From Thecaphora thlaspeos (Eukaryota > Basidiomycota > Ustilaginomycetes > Urocystidales > Glomosporiaceae), in the NCBI GenBank assembly GCA_900291925.1, contig UWYS01000012.1, forward strand, positions 186,001-250,000: a stretch of DNA of 64,000 nucleotides, read 5' to 3'. The notes beneath the pieces are model-generated. The model had not been told where the DNA came from and did no database searches. It saw only the letters and a program-made list of their open reading frames with translations. A program made the position numbers and the translations under genes. Each line of letters begins with the position of its first letter. The stretch's first letter is position 1. Shown one piece after another: positions 26,801-39,510 of the stretch.

Positions 26801-27344
26801 ACGCTGCTGCTGCGGCAGCCGCCGCCGACGATGACGAGGCCGACTGGAGCTGCATCGAACGGGACGGGTCGGCAAAGCTGGATCCCGCCATTTCGCCCGA
26901 GCCCATCGCTCCGACTCCGGCGCCCGCGTCGAAGTACGAGAGCCGCATCGCCGTCGAAGACGAAGCGGCGGCAGCGGCGCCGCCAGAGAGGCTAGTCGAG
27001 CCGCACATGCCCTGGGGCAGGGCCAGCGAGAGCTGCGGCGGCCGGTCAACCTGATCGCGCGCAAAGGCGGACTGGCGTGGCGTTGTAGCATTGGAGCTGG
27101 ACAGCAGCGACATCGAAGACGCGCCGGTAGGCGGCTGGAGCGAAGGTAGCGCCTCTGGACGGCTGTGGGACGCGTAGCGGAACTCGCCGCCGCCGGATGA
27201 GGATGCGGCGGTGAAGCTCCCAAAGTCCATCTTGCTGTCGTCCATCAGCTGCGAAGGGCGATTCTGCAGCGAGTATTCGTAGGTTCCAGAGGGAGCGCGG
27301 GAGCCAGGTTCGCAGCTGCCTTGGTAGGGCGGTTGATGCGACAT
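23870..27344 (-). CDS. RFX-family winged-helix transcription factor, two exons
   Basis: Exons on the minus strand: 27344-26389 and 26081-23870, joined in phase (TG|G, a Trp codon) across a 307-base intron; about 1055 residues. The junction rebuilds the RFX DNA-binding domain at about residues 315-390: W-ARIWL, SIPRTILHESYRRACE, PLQAASFGKVLRGQFP, RRLGGRGKTRFHYCGF. The C-terminal half keeps RFX-type helical motifs (SFWSSLSQDSQEAM, EPTLCELILRGDAVIV). The rest is Ser/Gly/Ala/His-rich. Family knowledge: fungal RFX proteins (Crt1/Rfx1, RfxA) bind X-box inverted repeats and control DNA-damage, cell-cycle and morphogenesis genes. The intron carries a long C/T tract on the sense strand. I chose the first ATG of the long exon. 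No ankyrin or other fused domain is seen. Confidence 0.88.
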
Positions 27345-29300
27345 GGGCCGCGGGAAGGAGAGCTCGAACGTGCTGCCGAAAGCTGCAGCAGAGTCCTCTA
27401 TGAGACGTCTGCCCTTCTGTCGCGAGCTGTAGTTTCCGTAATCCAGATGGTAGAGCAGCTGTCGCGCGCGGGCTTCCAGACGGAATGCGCTTAGCGATGC
27501 GCTTACTATCGCCCTCCTGTCGGACCAATCGAGTGTCGCACTTGCAGCCTGCTGCTATGGCGGACGGGTCGTCGATCGCGAGGGGCGATGAGCGAGGTCA
27601 AAGCCTGCTGCTATCTGTCCCGGTCCAGTCTAAGAGTGGCCGACGGGTCTCGCGGCGGCAGGGAGTGTATGCACGCGCAAGTCGACGAGTTCCAGGGATG
27701 AATGTCGCTGCAGGTGAGCCTATGCTTTGGAACGTTCCTCCGTTCCACCGAGGAGACGAACTTCGTATTGGCGACGAGACAAGACGAGAGGCGGACCGGG
27801 GTGTGGCCGCAGTTCAGGAGATTCGTGACCTTGCGGCGGGCTGCGGTGGCGCGCTAGCTGCTATCGCTGGGCCAGGGCCGTGGTGCTTTGCAGCGTCGGG
27901 CAAGATCCGCCGAACCGTGATCGGCGACGGCGGTGGCGAGGGAAAAGCCGGTCGTTCGATGCTGTGGCGTTTCCTGACGGAAGGAAAGGGGGAACAAAGA
28001 GGCAACCGGATCTGGAGCGGTTGCGGTTGTCCCAGTCGGTTGGTTGCTAGGCTGGTTCGGAGGAGGCAGAAAGGTGGGGTAGTGCGTAGACAGGACAGGA
28101 CGATAGGAGAGGTCGAGTCGAGGCAGGCGGTGCCAAGGGATGGTGACGGTAGCAGAGAAAGCGACAAGGAGGCGGGAGGAGTGCGACAGAGTGTACGTGG
28201 TGGCGCACTGTCCGGAGTGGCGGGGCGAGGTCGACAAGAGGTGTGGTAACGGGGCGATCCTGCGACCAAGTTGACTGGCAAATGAGGCGACGATGAATGG
28301 CGCCCAGGCGGAAGGTACTGTATGCCGGCAGGGATGGGCGTACAATCAGCCTAGGGGTAGTCCTTGAAACTAGTACGGCTTGCTCGGTGGTTGTAAGGGG
28401 ACGGAGGGAGACAGGGCAGGGCGAAGGGCGAAGGTCGGAAGAAACAACGTAATCACCAATGGAATGCCTGCGGAGCCTCGTCGTCGAGCAGCGAACAGTC
28501 AGCTATATCAGGAACGCCGGTCAGGGGCCTGCTCGAGGCCGGTTGCCATCAGCCGGCCGCCACTGCGCGTTGCAGGGAAGCGAGGCGGAAGAGAGACGGC
28601 GGCGGCGGCTGTGTGTGTGTGCACAAGAGGCCGGCCGAGCGGTGATAGAGCAGAACGAGATTCAACTGGCCGTCTGTCTGATCCCGAGGCGGCAGGGAGG
28701 GAAGGGGGTAATGGACGCACAGAGAGGTGCGTCGTTGTACGCCACGAAGGGCGAGAGGGTCGTCTGGCGTCTCGTACTCCGGTGGGTGACTAGCAGCAGC
28801 AGCGGCGGTGGGCGGCGCGCATACACCCACTTTCCCTTTAGAGGCGACGGTGGGAGGAGGGCCGGGACGACAAGGCAGGCTAGGAGGCAGGGCTGCAGGC
28901 GGTTGCCAGGATGGGACAACAAAGCAAGGCAGGAGAGGGGTGACTGATGGCGGGCCGTCGTCGGAAGAGGTGGGTGTGTCATGAGAGATGATGGAGGAGA
29001 GGGGCAGAAGGCTAGGAGTCGAGGTTTACTGTTGCAAGCAGAGATCGAGCGGGGAGGCGGGTGGAAGATGGAGGCGACAAGCCAGTCAAGGTCCATGTGT
29101 GCTGCTCGTTGGACGAGGAGAAAGCTTATGATGAGCTGAACCTGGGTCTCTCTGATCTCTCTAGGATGGGGGAGCAGTGTGGCGGGAGGGTGGGTCGAGG
29201 TGCCGAAGGGCATGGGCCCTCCGCAAGCACGGTCGATCGCAGGGGGGCAAGCATTGCTGTTGCTGCTGCTCGCGATGGAGCATCCTGCCTCAGAGCAGCC
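27345..29300. other. Upstream region of RFX gene, no supported CDS
   Basis: About 2 kb of G-rich sequence upstream of the RFX start. It probably includes the promoter and a long 5' leader. Open frames of up to 254 codons are present (for example 27485-28249 +), but they have skewed Arg/Gly composition and no motif, so I leave them out. The CAG/GGC-rich patch near 28790-28810 is the only simple repeat noticed. Confidence 0.45.
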
Positions 29301-29531
29301 TACAGTACCTATTGGTGCTCATACAACCGGCGAGAGAGACGAAGCGGAGGCCGGGGAGGGCGCGGCTGTGTAGAGGTGCGGCGGCGTTAGAGGGTGCGCC
29401 GACGGGGGCGCTCGGCCCTGTGTAGCGTGTTACGGAAGGGAGGGGCGTACGTTGAAGATCCCCACGAGGGGAAGACCCGGGTTGGCCAAGGAGGGGCTTG
29501 CGGGTGCACCCAGAGGAAGACCAGCCTCGAT

Positions 29532-29558
29532 GGCAGGCAGGCAGGCAGGCAGGCAGGC
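29532..29558. repeat. GGCA tetranucleotide microsatellite
   Basis: About six and a half copies of GGCA in a row, immediately followed by one of the TACAGTAC motifs. Simple slippage repeat with no coding context. Confidence 0.9.
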
Positions 29559-32500
29559 GCTACAGTACGGTGGGAGGGCGGAGCAAAGGTGCGCCGGAGT
29601 CAAGTCGTTAACACGGCCGTTGCGGGACACGCACGCTGCCTAGCCATGTCGCTCGGTGGCCCATGAGTAGCTTGGCCTCTTCTTTTCCTGGGCTGGACGC
29701 CCGCCCACCCTTGTTAGCTTCCTGGCTCGCCTTCTTGCTGGCGTACGCCCGTATGTACGTGCAGTACGTAGGTATGTAGGGAAGGTGGTTATTTTTGCAT
29801 TGTGCGCGCATGCGTGGGGCCCACTTGTGCGCTGCGCCGCCAGACGGCGCTTGACGGCGGCTACAGTAGATACAGCGTGCAAGTCGACTTTCACCTAGCT
29901 TGACCCAGCACCGAGCGGCGGGCCCACAGACGCGCCCCAAGTCGCCGTGCCAAAGTCGCTCGCGCCTTGTCCGCTCCATCGACGCTACTACTACATACAA
30001 GACAGCCGCTTGACGGCCAGCACAGCCATTCACCTTGGCGTGAATACGCCGTCGCAAGCCACCACGAGCGGACGGTGCCGTAACGCTGGGGCACAGTAGG
30101 GATACATAGCCTAGGGGGAGGAAGGGTAAGAGCAGTAGTCAAGAGACCAGGAGGATTTTGCATGGAGCTCGATCATGCACGCCTGCATCGGACCAAGAAG
30201 ATGAACGGCCCACCTGCCCACAGGAGGGGCGATACGGTAGACTTCCGGGCGTAGAGAGCAAGCTCTGCGTTGGGTTACTGTAATTAAGCGCTTGGTTAGG
30301 CTTTTGCTCGGCGTGAGTACAGACAGACCTGTACATACGCATGATGCCGTGCGTGCCACGACCAGGGCGCCGCCGACCCGTGACGGCCCTCCGTTGGGCG
30401 GTGCCGGCGTCCGTCGTCCGTCGTCCGCTGTGGTGCCTGTCCGTCTCTTACTGGGCTGGCTGGCTCTACCCGGACCGGCCCGACGTGGCCCGGCTCGCTA
30501 CGGGGCATATAGCCCTCCAAGCGGTGGCAGTGTATGTACAGTAACGGGGCCGTGCTTGTTTCTAACCGGCCAGGCACGCTGCGTTCTTCATCTCTGGCTG
30601 CTGGGATGCCAACGCATGTGCGTCGTTGCCGTTCGATGAGAGGCGGGCCTTTTTTGTTTTTTGTTTTTTTTTCTTTCTGGTTCTTATTTATTCCGCCAGG
30701 GCTCGCTTCGACGCTGTATGACACCGCCCCGCCCGCCGACAGCTGCCAGCCTAAGTACAAGCTGCCAGCAATGGTACCTACCTCATATCTCTTACTGCCG
30801 CTCTTGCTCTTTAACGCCGAAGTGAGCCAGCTTGCAAGGCAGCGGTAACGCCGATGTGAGAGGTTCTGAGTTCTGACATTAAAGCAATCGACGACGGCCC
30901 GCGCCTAGGAGAGGGCGCAGCGATGCGACCCCCAGCCATGAGCTTATGTACAGTAAGTAAGTACTTGCTCGATCTTCACCGGTTCGCACGCCCGCCCTGG
31001 AATCCTCTGCGACAGGAGTGAGCCCCCCAGACTTGGAGGTAAGTACAAGGAGGGCGAGACCAGCGAGCAGCTGAACAAACCACATGGAACAAGGTCGCCA
31101 AGCGGCCGCCGGCCCGACTTGATGTTCGTTCGTTGTCTCGGTCAGTATCAAGTGCTGCGGCCTCTGATGTACTGTATCTCGTAGATCACCCACCAGCCTT
31201 TTTTGTCGCAGCGGTGTTCTCAACCGGAAAGCAACGATAGTAGAGTAGCAAGTAGTAGTTATAGAGCGGAAAAATTACACTGTACCACCTACCAGTGATC
31301 AGACAGTATCTCGTCGTTCTGGTGTGCGGTCTCCTCATCTGCACTACGGACGAGGTCCGGAACAGCCAATATCCAGCGCGCCAGTCCACACGGCATCAAC
31401 AGGCAGGACATCTATGTATTGAAGGCGACTTGCGAGTCGGATCGAGCCGATCGAAAGACTACACTAAAGGTGGTGTGCGCTCGATCGGGCGTGAGGTAGG
31501 CCTGTACTCACTTTATCATGGTACTGAGGTAGTTAAGCCCCCATGAAGTGGGATCGTGACCCGCTGGCAGCGATCGACTTGTTAAATCTTGCAAAGGGAC
31601 CGCTCCGAATCGAGAATCGGACGCACAATCGTCTCGACATGACGTATCAAGGCGAGACGCACGCCGATATCTTTCATTGTTAAGCCCGTGCTCGTACCCG
31701 CTACTTTGTCTCTACCCTCCGACGCTCTTGTTGTCGTGCAGACGTGGGGTGCCATGTGTCGTATCTGGCGCCACCTTCTCGACGTCAGGGTATTGACTCT
31801 GTACTCAGAGCAAGGAAGTACCGCCTTTCTGCTATGTGGTGCCACCCAAAACCCACTAGAACGGGTGATCGCAGCTGATCCATGATCGTGACCATTTGTA
31901 AGGCATACCGCGTCCAGCCAAGTCCCCTTTCCGCCGCATGTCCCGTGTGCACAGTAGTGTGAGTACTGTACTATAGAACTAGCTTACTCCGGCTGATCAC
32001 TCGTGGCTGTGCAGAAACTTAGAGTACTATACTGCACAGAGTAGTGGCGAGGCCGAATTACAGTACAGTACTGCTCAGTACCCGAGGAGAAAAGAGGGTC
32101 CGAGTGGCGTCGGTCTCGCCTCAATCTCGCGCGCGGCACGCGTGGCTCAACGTCCGCGCGGCGTACTGTACAGACTGTACTGTCCTGTATGAGCACATGC
32201 CGCAGCCATTCATCTCGTGGCAAGCTCGGCTCAGTATGTCTCCTGTGGGGATTTTTCCTAGCGAGCCTGTTGCCGACGTCTCGTACAGAATATAATCAAG
32301 AATATGAAGTTGCAGTACAGTAATGATCGTTTCTTCTGCTATTTTTGGTCCTCCACTGCGCTCACTCGCTGGTGCTGCCCTCCAAGGTTCATATCGAGGG
32401 ACGGACCCTGTTCGTCAGCTGGAAACCACCGCAAGACCACAGCCCCGTCCGCCCGTTGCTCGTCTCGCCCAAACGTGCGTCGTTCGTCGCTTTGTTCCTT

Positions 32501-35500
32501 TGTGTTGTTCGTCTCTGCGTTGGAAACGATCGTCATGATCGTGTGCGTCTGCTCTTTTCAAGGCAAGCACAACCGACGGACCCTGTTCCGTTCTGTTCTG
32601 GGATCCATCGAATCGAAGAAGTCAAGAACTTATTGCCGCAGAAGGCAAAGAAATCGCCGTAGGGACAAGAAGCCGAGGCTAGGCGGGCCGACGTCCGGCT
32701 GAACCGATTCTCTCTTGTCGTGGGTCAAACCTTGTCGCACAGCCACCAACGACCTTCGCAAGCTTGCGACGTCGTTACACAGGCAGGCAGATTAACGACG
32801 CTTGTCTACCCTGAGATGAACCTGTCGTGCGGAGTGTAAAGGCGGCGACAAGGAGGGTGACAGTGTAAGTACTTCCATACACTCTGCATCAGCGCAGTGC
32901 GCACGACCCGCCAGATCAGCGCCAACCGCCCGACCAGCAACGGTGTGCTGCGGTCAGTATGCGCTCAAGCCCCTACTACACGTACGTAAGTAGTCAGTAG
33001 ATACACTAAGCAAACAGCGTACGTACACGGAACACAGCCTCTCTACGTGTGCCGAGATGGAACAAGGATCGTAGGAAAGCTAGAGCTCGACGTGACGTGC
33101 CTGTGACGCGTGTGGTGTTGTTCCTCTGGTCGTCTGACTGGTTCTCGACGATTTCAACGTCGGAGAGGCCGAGCCATAGAGGGCCGAAGCAAGACATCAG
33201 AGAGTTGAACGATGGTACATATCCCGTCCATCTCGGACGGTACGTGTCATGACAGGTTGTGTTATGGGAAGCGGATGGTGGCCACGACGGTCCAGTGATG
33301 CCTGAAACGTTGCTCGCCTCGTTTCTCCCCTTCTCAAGACCTGAGGGCTGGTCAAGCTCACGCAATCGGCTGGTAGACCATGTGGAGAATCGATGCAGTC
33401 TCAGAGACGTTGTCGGTGACCAAACTCTTTGATCCACACCACTGGTTGGCCCGGGAGATATATCAGACCTCGCTCCAAGGCAGACAAGCTGTTCCAGCGC
33501 CACCCAAAGCGCCCCCGCCGGCCAGCGCGTAGTTATGTACGCTTTCGACGATCGACGAACGAGACAAGCAAGCACGCTAGCAACACCACCGGGTGCTGCT
33601 TTCTCGTTGTGGTGGGCAGACTGAGACAGGGTCTAGGTGGATTTCAGTGGGTCCGCCACCTGCTTGCATACGTGCCTGCCTCTTCTTTGTCCTCATCCCG
33701 GAAACCATCTGCGATTCGGTCGAGATCGCACGACCGTGATCCGGTAGAACAGAGCAGTGCCCTTCCCTCTCCCGTGCCCCGGGCATACAGTACAGTATTG
33801 TTTACCGCAGAAGCGTACCGTGGCGCCAAGCTTCTCAGCGACGGGTCTGGACCGTTCTGCCGATCGTTGCTTCTCTGCGCTCACCTCGTTGCGCTGAGAC
33901 GCTTCGGACGCTGTTCCTGCCTTTCGCTATGTGGTCTGATTTGCCATGTGGTCCCTGCCTGTTGCACAGATATTGATTCGAGACAGGGGGTTGGTGGTGT
34001 GCTGGAGCCGCGCTGCTACGGTACAGTATTCGAATCACGAGTTGTCGAGCCCAGTCTGGCGTTGAGGATAGTCACGAGGGGAACTGCTCGGACGACCGGG
34101 AAGACCGGAACGGGCCAGGTATGGACACCGTTGCAGAGCCAAGTCAGCTGCGCTTCAGTGGTCGGCCGCGAAACGGTATGTACATCAGACACCCTAGAGA
34201 AAGAGTCGCGACCCTCTCGCGGAGTAGCAAAGCCTCTTGCATCTGGGTAGTTACGGCAGCTTCACCGCCCATCGTCTGAGCGCAGCGTCAGTTTCCGCCC
34301 AGCCTTTCGACGTCTTCCTGCCCGCCTGTCTGGCGTGGGAAAGATTCGCCGTCAATGTCTCGACAGCGTGCGATGCGTGCGCAGGGCGCGTCGGTCTGGG
34401 TGATCGGCTGAGGCAGGCCTCATCTCGAGCCCGGCTCAGCCCTGTTCCCATCTCCTCCATCTCTCCCTGTCGTCGTCGCTCGCAGGGCATCTTTGTTTTT
34501 CCGCCCGCCCTCCCTGCTGCTTGTCGCTCTTCCCGCGCTCGACCGACACGCCGGTTCTTACGGCGTGCCGGGAGCCCTTCAGAGCTCAGGTCATGCTGGC
34601 CTGCCCGCAATTGATGAGTTCCCTCTCTCCGTCTCTCGTGCGTGCGTCGGCCGACCAACGGGACAGCCACAACAACAACACGACCAACAACAACAACTGC
34701 TCAACTCCACCTCGTTCTTCCCTACGCCAGCATACAAGGCTGCCAGCCACCACGCTGTGCCTACGCTGGATCTCCGATGGTCATTTCCCGTCCGACACAG
34801 CGAAGCGATGGACGCTGCTCGGCGGTCGTTTTGGGTCGCCGATCCAATTACGGCCTACAGTACCAATACCTTGGCAGAGCATTTCGGAAGCGGATGAAAG
34901 AAGGCGCCGATCAGAGTTCCTCGATACGGGAGCTTTGGCGGTCCCCGCGAGGGTGATGCCAGCTGGTCGTAGCGTTGTCTGTGCCATGTACTTGGCTGCG
35001 GACATCTTTGGGCATCGACGCTTGTACTGGCTGAGGTCGACCAAGCTACGAGCTCAAAGCAACGACAAAGAGTCACTGACAGCGATTACGAGACAGGAAG
35101 CGATACGTGGTCGCGACGACGGAGATCATCTTCATAATGTACCTGAACATTCGGCTTTGAGGCCGACTCTGCAGTCGTTGCCTCATTTGCTTGCCTTTCA
35201 GCAAAATACGATGATCGTCTTTCGACGTATCACCTTCCTTCAACTGGCTAGACTCGGATAGGCCTGAACAGCCCACCGATGGCGAAGCTCGGACTTTCGA
35301 TCGAGGAGAGAGCGTGTCAAGTGTTATTCGTGATGCAACGGCGTCCAAGGGGCGGACCAGCTGATAATCTTGTTTCTGGAAGTAGCTGTGAGCGGTAATG
35401 CGGCTGCGGCTGGGCGTCTCGCTTTGCACTCGCATCGGTCGTCCTTGCAGCGGCGAGCCGTCATGACGGCAGCTTTCTGCCTATACGATCGACGATACAG

Positions 35501-36175
35501 AGCAGTATCGCTGTACTCTGCCTGCCTGCCCTTTGCCCTGGAGAGGGGCATGCAAGGGACGCAGGAGGCCTTCTACGCCCTTGACGCCCACGCACGCCAA
35601 CTCGCTCGCCAGCCTATTGGGCGAGCACCAACGTCATCCCATGTCCATGATCGTACAGTAGTACCGACGGACAGCAAAGTGCGGTACTGTAGGCCGACGA
35701 TTCCCCTCTTGAGGTCAGCGAGGGCGGATAGGCGGGCTCCCTCGCGTCTCGGTGTAAGCTGTATTCAGCCACCAAGACTTCGCGCGTAGTTGTGTCCAGA
35801 TGGACGTTGCCTTTTGTTACCTCGGTCGGCCCAACGCGGTGGATGTACGTATGTAAGCAATTACTTACCACACGCACACGACATATTGGCTGGATGTCTG
35901 TCCGATCCTGTTGCCGCACTTGCTCGAAACGGTCTCACGCACGGCGGAGGAGAGATCGACGGCGCAGGCTGTCTATGCGACGCGACGCTCCTCCAGACGC
36001 ACTGATCGACGTCCGACGTGAGAGGGAAGTTAAGCTTGTTGGCGATCGGCCGCATCGGATCTAAGCCCGATGGAATCGGACGGATCGGGCTGCGGTGAGT
36101 CGCCGACTCGCCGTGGGAGCTGCTACCACCAGGCCTAGACCACCCAGGCCTAGGCCTTCCGGGTAGAAGCCTTGC

Positions 36176-36194
36176 GGGACGCCGTCGGCGTCCC
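36176..36194. other. Perfect short hairpin (8-base stem, 3-base loop)
   Basis: GGGACGCC-GTC-GGCGTCCC forms a perfect stem. It follows a run of near-palindromic CCAGGCCTAGG-type sequence at about 36132-36160. It may be a structured transcript end or a chance GC palindrome. No flanking gene explains it. Confidence 0.5.
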
Positions 36195-36350
36195 AAGAGC
36201 ATCTCAGAGACCCAAGGCATGCTTGTGGGATTGCTGGGGACCGTCTAATGTACAAATAGAGGCTCCTGGGCACCATCGTCGAGCTGGAACCAATCATCCT
36301 TGACATCTATCTTCTACAAATTCAACAGACGTTGGCAGAGCCTCGATCCC

Positions 36351-36383
36351 TTTTTTATTTCTATTTAATTTAATTTAATTTTT
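36351..36383. repeat. AT-rich tract with TTTAA pentanucleotide repeat
   Basis: A T-run followed by three to four TTTAA units, a sharp AT island in a GC-rich window. Read on the minus strand it resembles a poly(A)-like tail, as left by a retroposed element, but no element body was recognised. It could equally be an origin-like AT island. Confidence 0.6.
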
Positions 36384-39300
36384 CGCAATCCGACCACGTA
36401 TGTGATGCTTTGCCGGTCTGTATGGATCGTGGCGTGAAAGCAGGAGATCATTGGGTACAAAGTGTGGCCGCTATCATCAGATCTATTGCAGATGGAATTG
36501 GTCCGAAGGTCTTCGGTTGATCGGGCACGAAGGCAGGCTACGCGACCCTTGACAAAACCCGCCGCGGCGTCGATACAGTACCGTGGCGTGCATCGCGTAC
36601 CTGGCAAGGCAAACCCTTAGCGCCCCTCTCCCCTCGCCCTCTCGCTGCCCTCTCTTCCCTTTGACCGTCCAGGGACACAACCGAAAACACACGATTATTC
36701 GCTCTGTCCGCATCGTCTTGGTTCAAGTGCACCTTCAGAGAAGGTCGCAAAGTGTTGGTATGCTCGGCAGAGGGCAAGGCGTGAGTGGCGACAACAAGTG
36801 TCGTCTCCGGCCGTTTACATGGTCTTGCCGATACAGTAGGATCCGAACGGGGACGAAGCACGTCGCGCCTTCCGCCTCGACGTCGTCGTGCGTAGACGAG
36901 GCACGTCTGACGAATTTTATAGGCTCTCTTGACAACCACCCAACCGTCGGAAGCAAGACCCAATGCACCGTTTCATGGCGTCTAGACCCAATAGCTGTTA
37001 CGGTATGACCAGGAGCGACATTACGCTCTGCTCTTTGCCCCTGAGCGGTCCCGTTCTGTCGGCCGTCGCCGCAGCAAGCTGCGTACATTGATTCGGCACT
37101 GCGGCATGGCTCGAGCCTCTCGAGTACAGCACAGCCAGCATGTCCGACGTGACGACTTTGCCCTTCCACCGACGGAGACTAGAAAACAGAAAACCAGGAA
37201 AGCGGGTAAGTTAAGCCATAGCATTTCAGCACGTGTAACGAGCTGATAGTTTGGATGATGCCCGGAGTGCAGCACATCAGCTGTTGTTGGTCCTCTGTGA
37301 TACGCTAAAGCTCCGCGTGCGGTAGCGAGACGCTGATACGTATGAGGAGCGAGAGGACAAACGGTTCTCCGTTGGTCCAACGTGTCGACGACGCCGGCGG
37401 GAAGGGCATGGCGCGGAAAGTCAAGGCCCACTTTCAATTGGAAACCTTATACGCAGCGCCTCGCATCCTACGGGCTCTCACTTGACTGTCCGAGAGGCTG
37501 GGCTGTCTAGTCTAAGATTCGGAGACGGAGGCTGCAAGCTCGTTCGCAGTAGCCTTGATTCTGCAGTAAAACATAACAGCGACAGCACAGGGACAGACAC
37601 AGGTGACAACTCGTCGCTCTTCTCGGGATGAACCGAGGTGCAATAATATATCTTGCAGGCTCACTATGTTCCAATGCTCCATCCCCCTATCGCCGGGCAG
37701 CTACCTGCCAGACGGTCATATGTACTCGTGCCTGTCTCTGTTGTCGGTGCCTGGTGCCGGCGCCTGTTGTCTGTCTTTCGTGCACGTCCTAGCTCGATGT
37801 CTGTCTTGAGTAGAGTAACAATACGCATAGCTCGTGTGCTTGAAATTTGCGTACGCGGACGTGATGACGTGGTACATTCGTACGCATTACGTTGCCGCGA
37901 TGCCCGGGATCGTTGCCGTTGAGGCTTGCAGCTGTTGTCCTGCCAGCGAGCAGTTGTCGTCGCCGGTGTTGACATGTGGTCGTACAGCTCGTAGTTCGAG
38001 AGTATCCCGACGTATCGCCGCATAGTCCAGAGGTGTCAGAAGCCAGCCCAAGGTCGGCCTGATCAGGCAGGTCACATGGTCGAGACAAAGGAAAGGTGTG
38101 AGGACACGAAGGCAAGCCCAGACCACCAGTCCTTCCTCTCCTCCTCCCGGAAATGATCACAATTCGATCGCTGCGGTCCCACGTGGCACTCCCTGGAGTC
38201 ATGCTGGCAGAGCCTGCTTTCATCGCCCCATAGTGTTCGATCGCGGTTGACGTGGAAGCCTCTTGGTTGTGGGAACATGCAACAGAGCTCCTCGCAACCA
38301 TCCAGTTTTCATTTCAGGTGGCCGGCGAAAACGGGACAGAGAATATGGCAGACGATCGCGGTGCTGTCGTGGTGCTGTCTCGCCAGAGGCAATGTCACGG
38401 TGGTGCTTCTGAAGATGGCGCTCGGACGGCCCACCGTCCATCGCCCGGTCTCGGCCAGCGTTTAAATAATCTCGTTTCCGCAGAGAAGCGTCTTTTGGCC
38501 GGAAGCCTTGTCGCCTTGTATCTCAACAAAATGCTCGCTAAAGCCCACGCCGGCTGCTCGCAGCTGTTGAAGGGCGCACGGCGAGTTAGTGTGAACCTAC
38601 AGTACGTGGCATACACCGGTAGTGAAGTTAGGGAAGCTTCAACGGAGCCTTCTCAGCATTCGGATCAAAAATCGCGAAGGGTGGCGCACTTCGTAATGGC
38701 ATCTCCGGACTCAGGCTGTAGCCGAATGACAGGCAAGGTGGTAACGCTGTGGATACTGGGCGCTTCGATGCTTCGCCTCTCTTCGTCGACAATGGACTGG
38801 CCGAGCGGGAGGTGGGCTGACGTCAGCAAAGCTTGTCAGTATCGGCGGACCAGCCGTCATGTGACCGTTGGGCAATGGGAAAAGGTCCTAGGCAGAGCCG
38901 GCGTGCTGTACGAAGCAGCCTCGACCATGGCAAAAACAGAAAAGAGAAAACAGTGCCAAAGAAGGGCTGGGAAATGCGCAACCGGACGATGGATATATCG
39001 CTGATCTGCTCAGACGACATCGGCGTGTCTGGACACATCCAAGCCCTTCTCGGTGTAGACATCACTGCCAGTTCGAGGGAGTGAGGAGGTGGGCTAAAGC
39101 AAAGGCGAGAATAAAGACAAACGAGGGCGATGGCACGCAAGTCCGCCGAGCTGGCGATCCGTGTCGAGACGGCAGAGGTCTCTCGCTAGAAGGCTGGAGC
39201 GGAAGGGCCCTTGCCTCTTTCGGCAGCCCTTGGAAGCCTCGCAGCCGGGCATTCTGGAAGATCAGCTCAGAGCATGGCGACAGTGCTCGGCGATTCGGGT

Positions 39301-39411
39301 CCGGATGAAGAGAGTCGGCAGAGAGAGGCGCCGGTGCTTGCGGCTGTGGTGGTGGTGGCGGCGGGCTTCAGAGCGTGAGGCTCGGTTCCGGCTGGTTGGC
39401 CCAACCGCAAG

Positions 39412-39417
39412 ACGCGT
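39412..39417. promoter_or_regulatory. Candidate MCB (MBF-binding) site upstream of MRC1
   Basis: ACGCGT in the context GACGCGTCGCG, about 475 bases before the MRC1 start. In yeasts MBF binds ACGCGT to drive G1/S genes, and fission yeast mrc1 is an MBF target. A single hexamer is expected by chance about 15 times in a window this size, so this is only suggestive. Confidence 0.3.
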
Positions 39418-39510
39418 CGCGTTGATAGGCGCGCGGCGGACCTGCTCCCCACAATCAGGGAAAAAAGCAAATGTGGCACCCCGAGCGCGGCGCGGCGCGA
39501 CACGTCGGCC

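Larger units (their letters stand above)
29301..38604. repeat. Gene desert with dispersed TACAGTA/TACTGTA motif
   Basis: I count 21 copies of the 7-mer TACAGTA or its complement in these 9.3 kb. Uniform base use predicts roughly one. Starts: 29301, 29561, 29862, 30276, 30537, 30949, 31170, 31974, 32059, 32064, 32164, 32316, 33786, 33791, 34022, 34856, 35654, 35685, 36574, 36832 and 38598. Several overlap as TACAGTACAGTA. Many extend to GTACAGTAC-like forms, and GTAC and GTACGTA are also common. Two more copies lie in intergenic DNA at 46411 and 47656; I saw none inside the conserved coding regions. No transposase, reverse transcriptase, terminal repeat, tRNA or rRNA was recognised. The function of the motif is unknown. 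Confidence 0.75.

Noticed and set aside
35995..36110. Possible 5S rRNA, because of GAAGTTAAGC near 36026 and a GGTGAGTCGCC-like stretch downstream
   Set aside because: The spacing between the two matches is far too long and the conserved 5' part of 5S is absent.
38252..39004. 250-codon frame starting MEASWLWEH
   Set aside because: No signal peptide, motif or coding-like composition; it contains a TACAGTA motif and lies in the MRC1 upstream region. Kept only as part of a low-interest finding.
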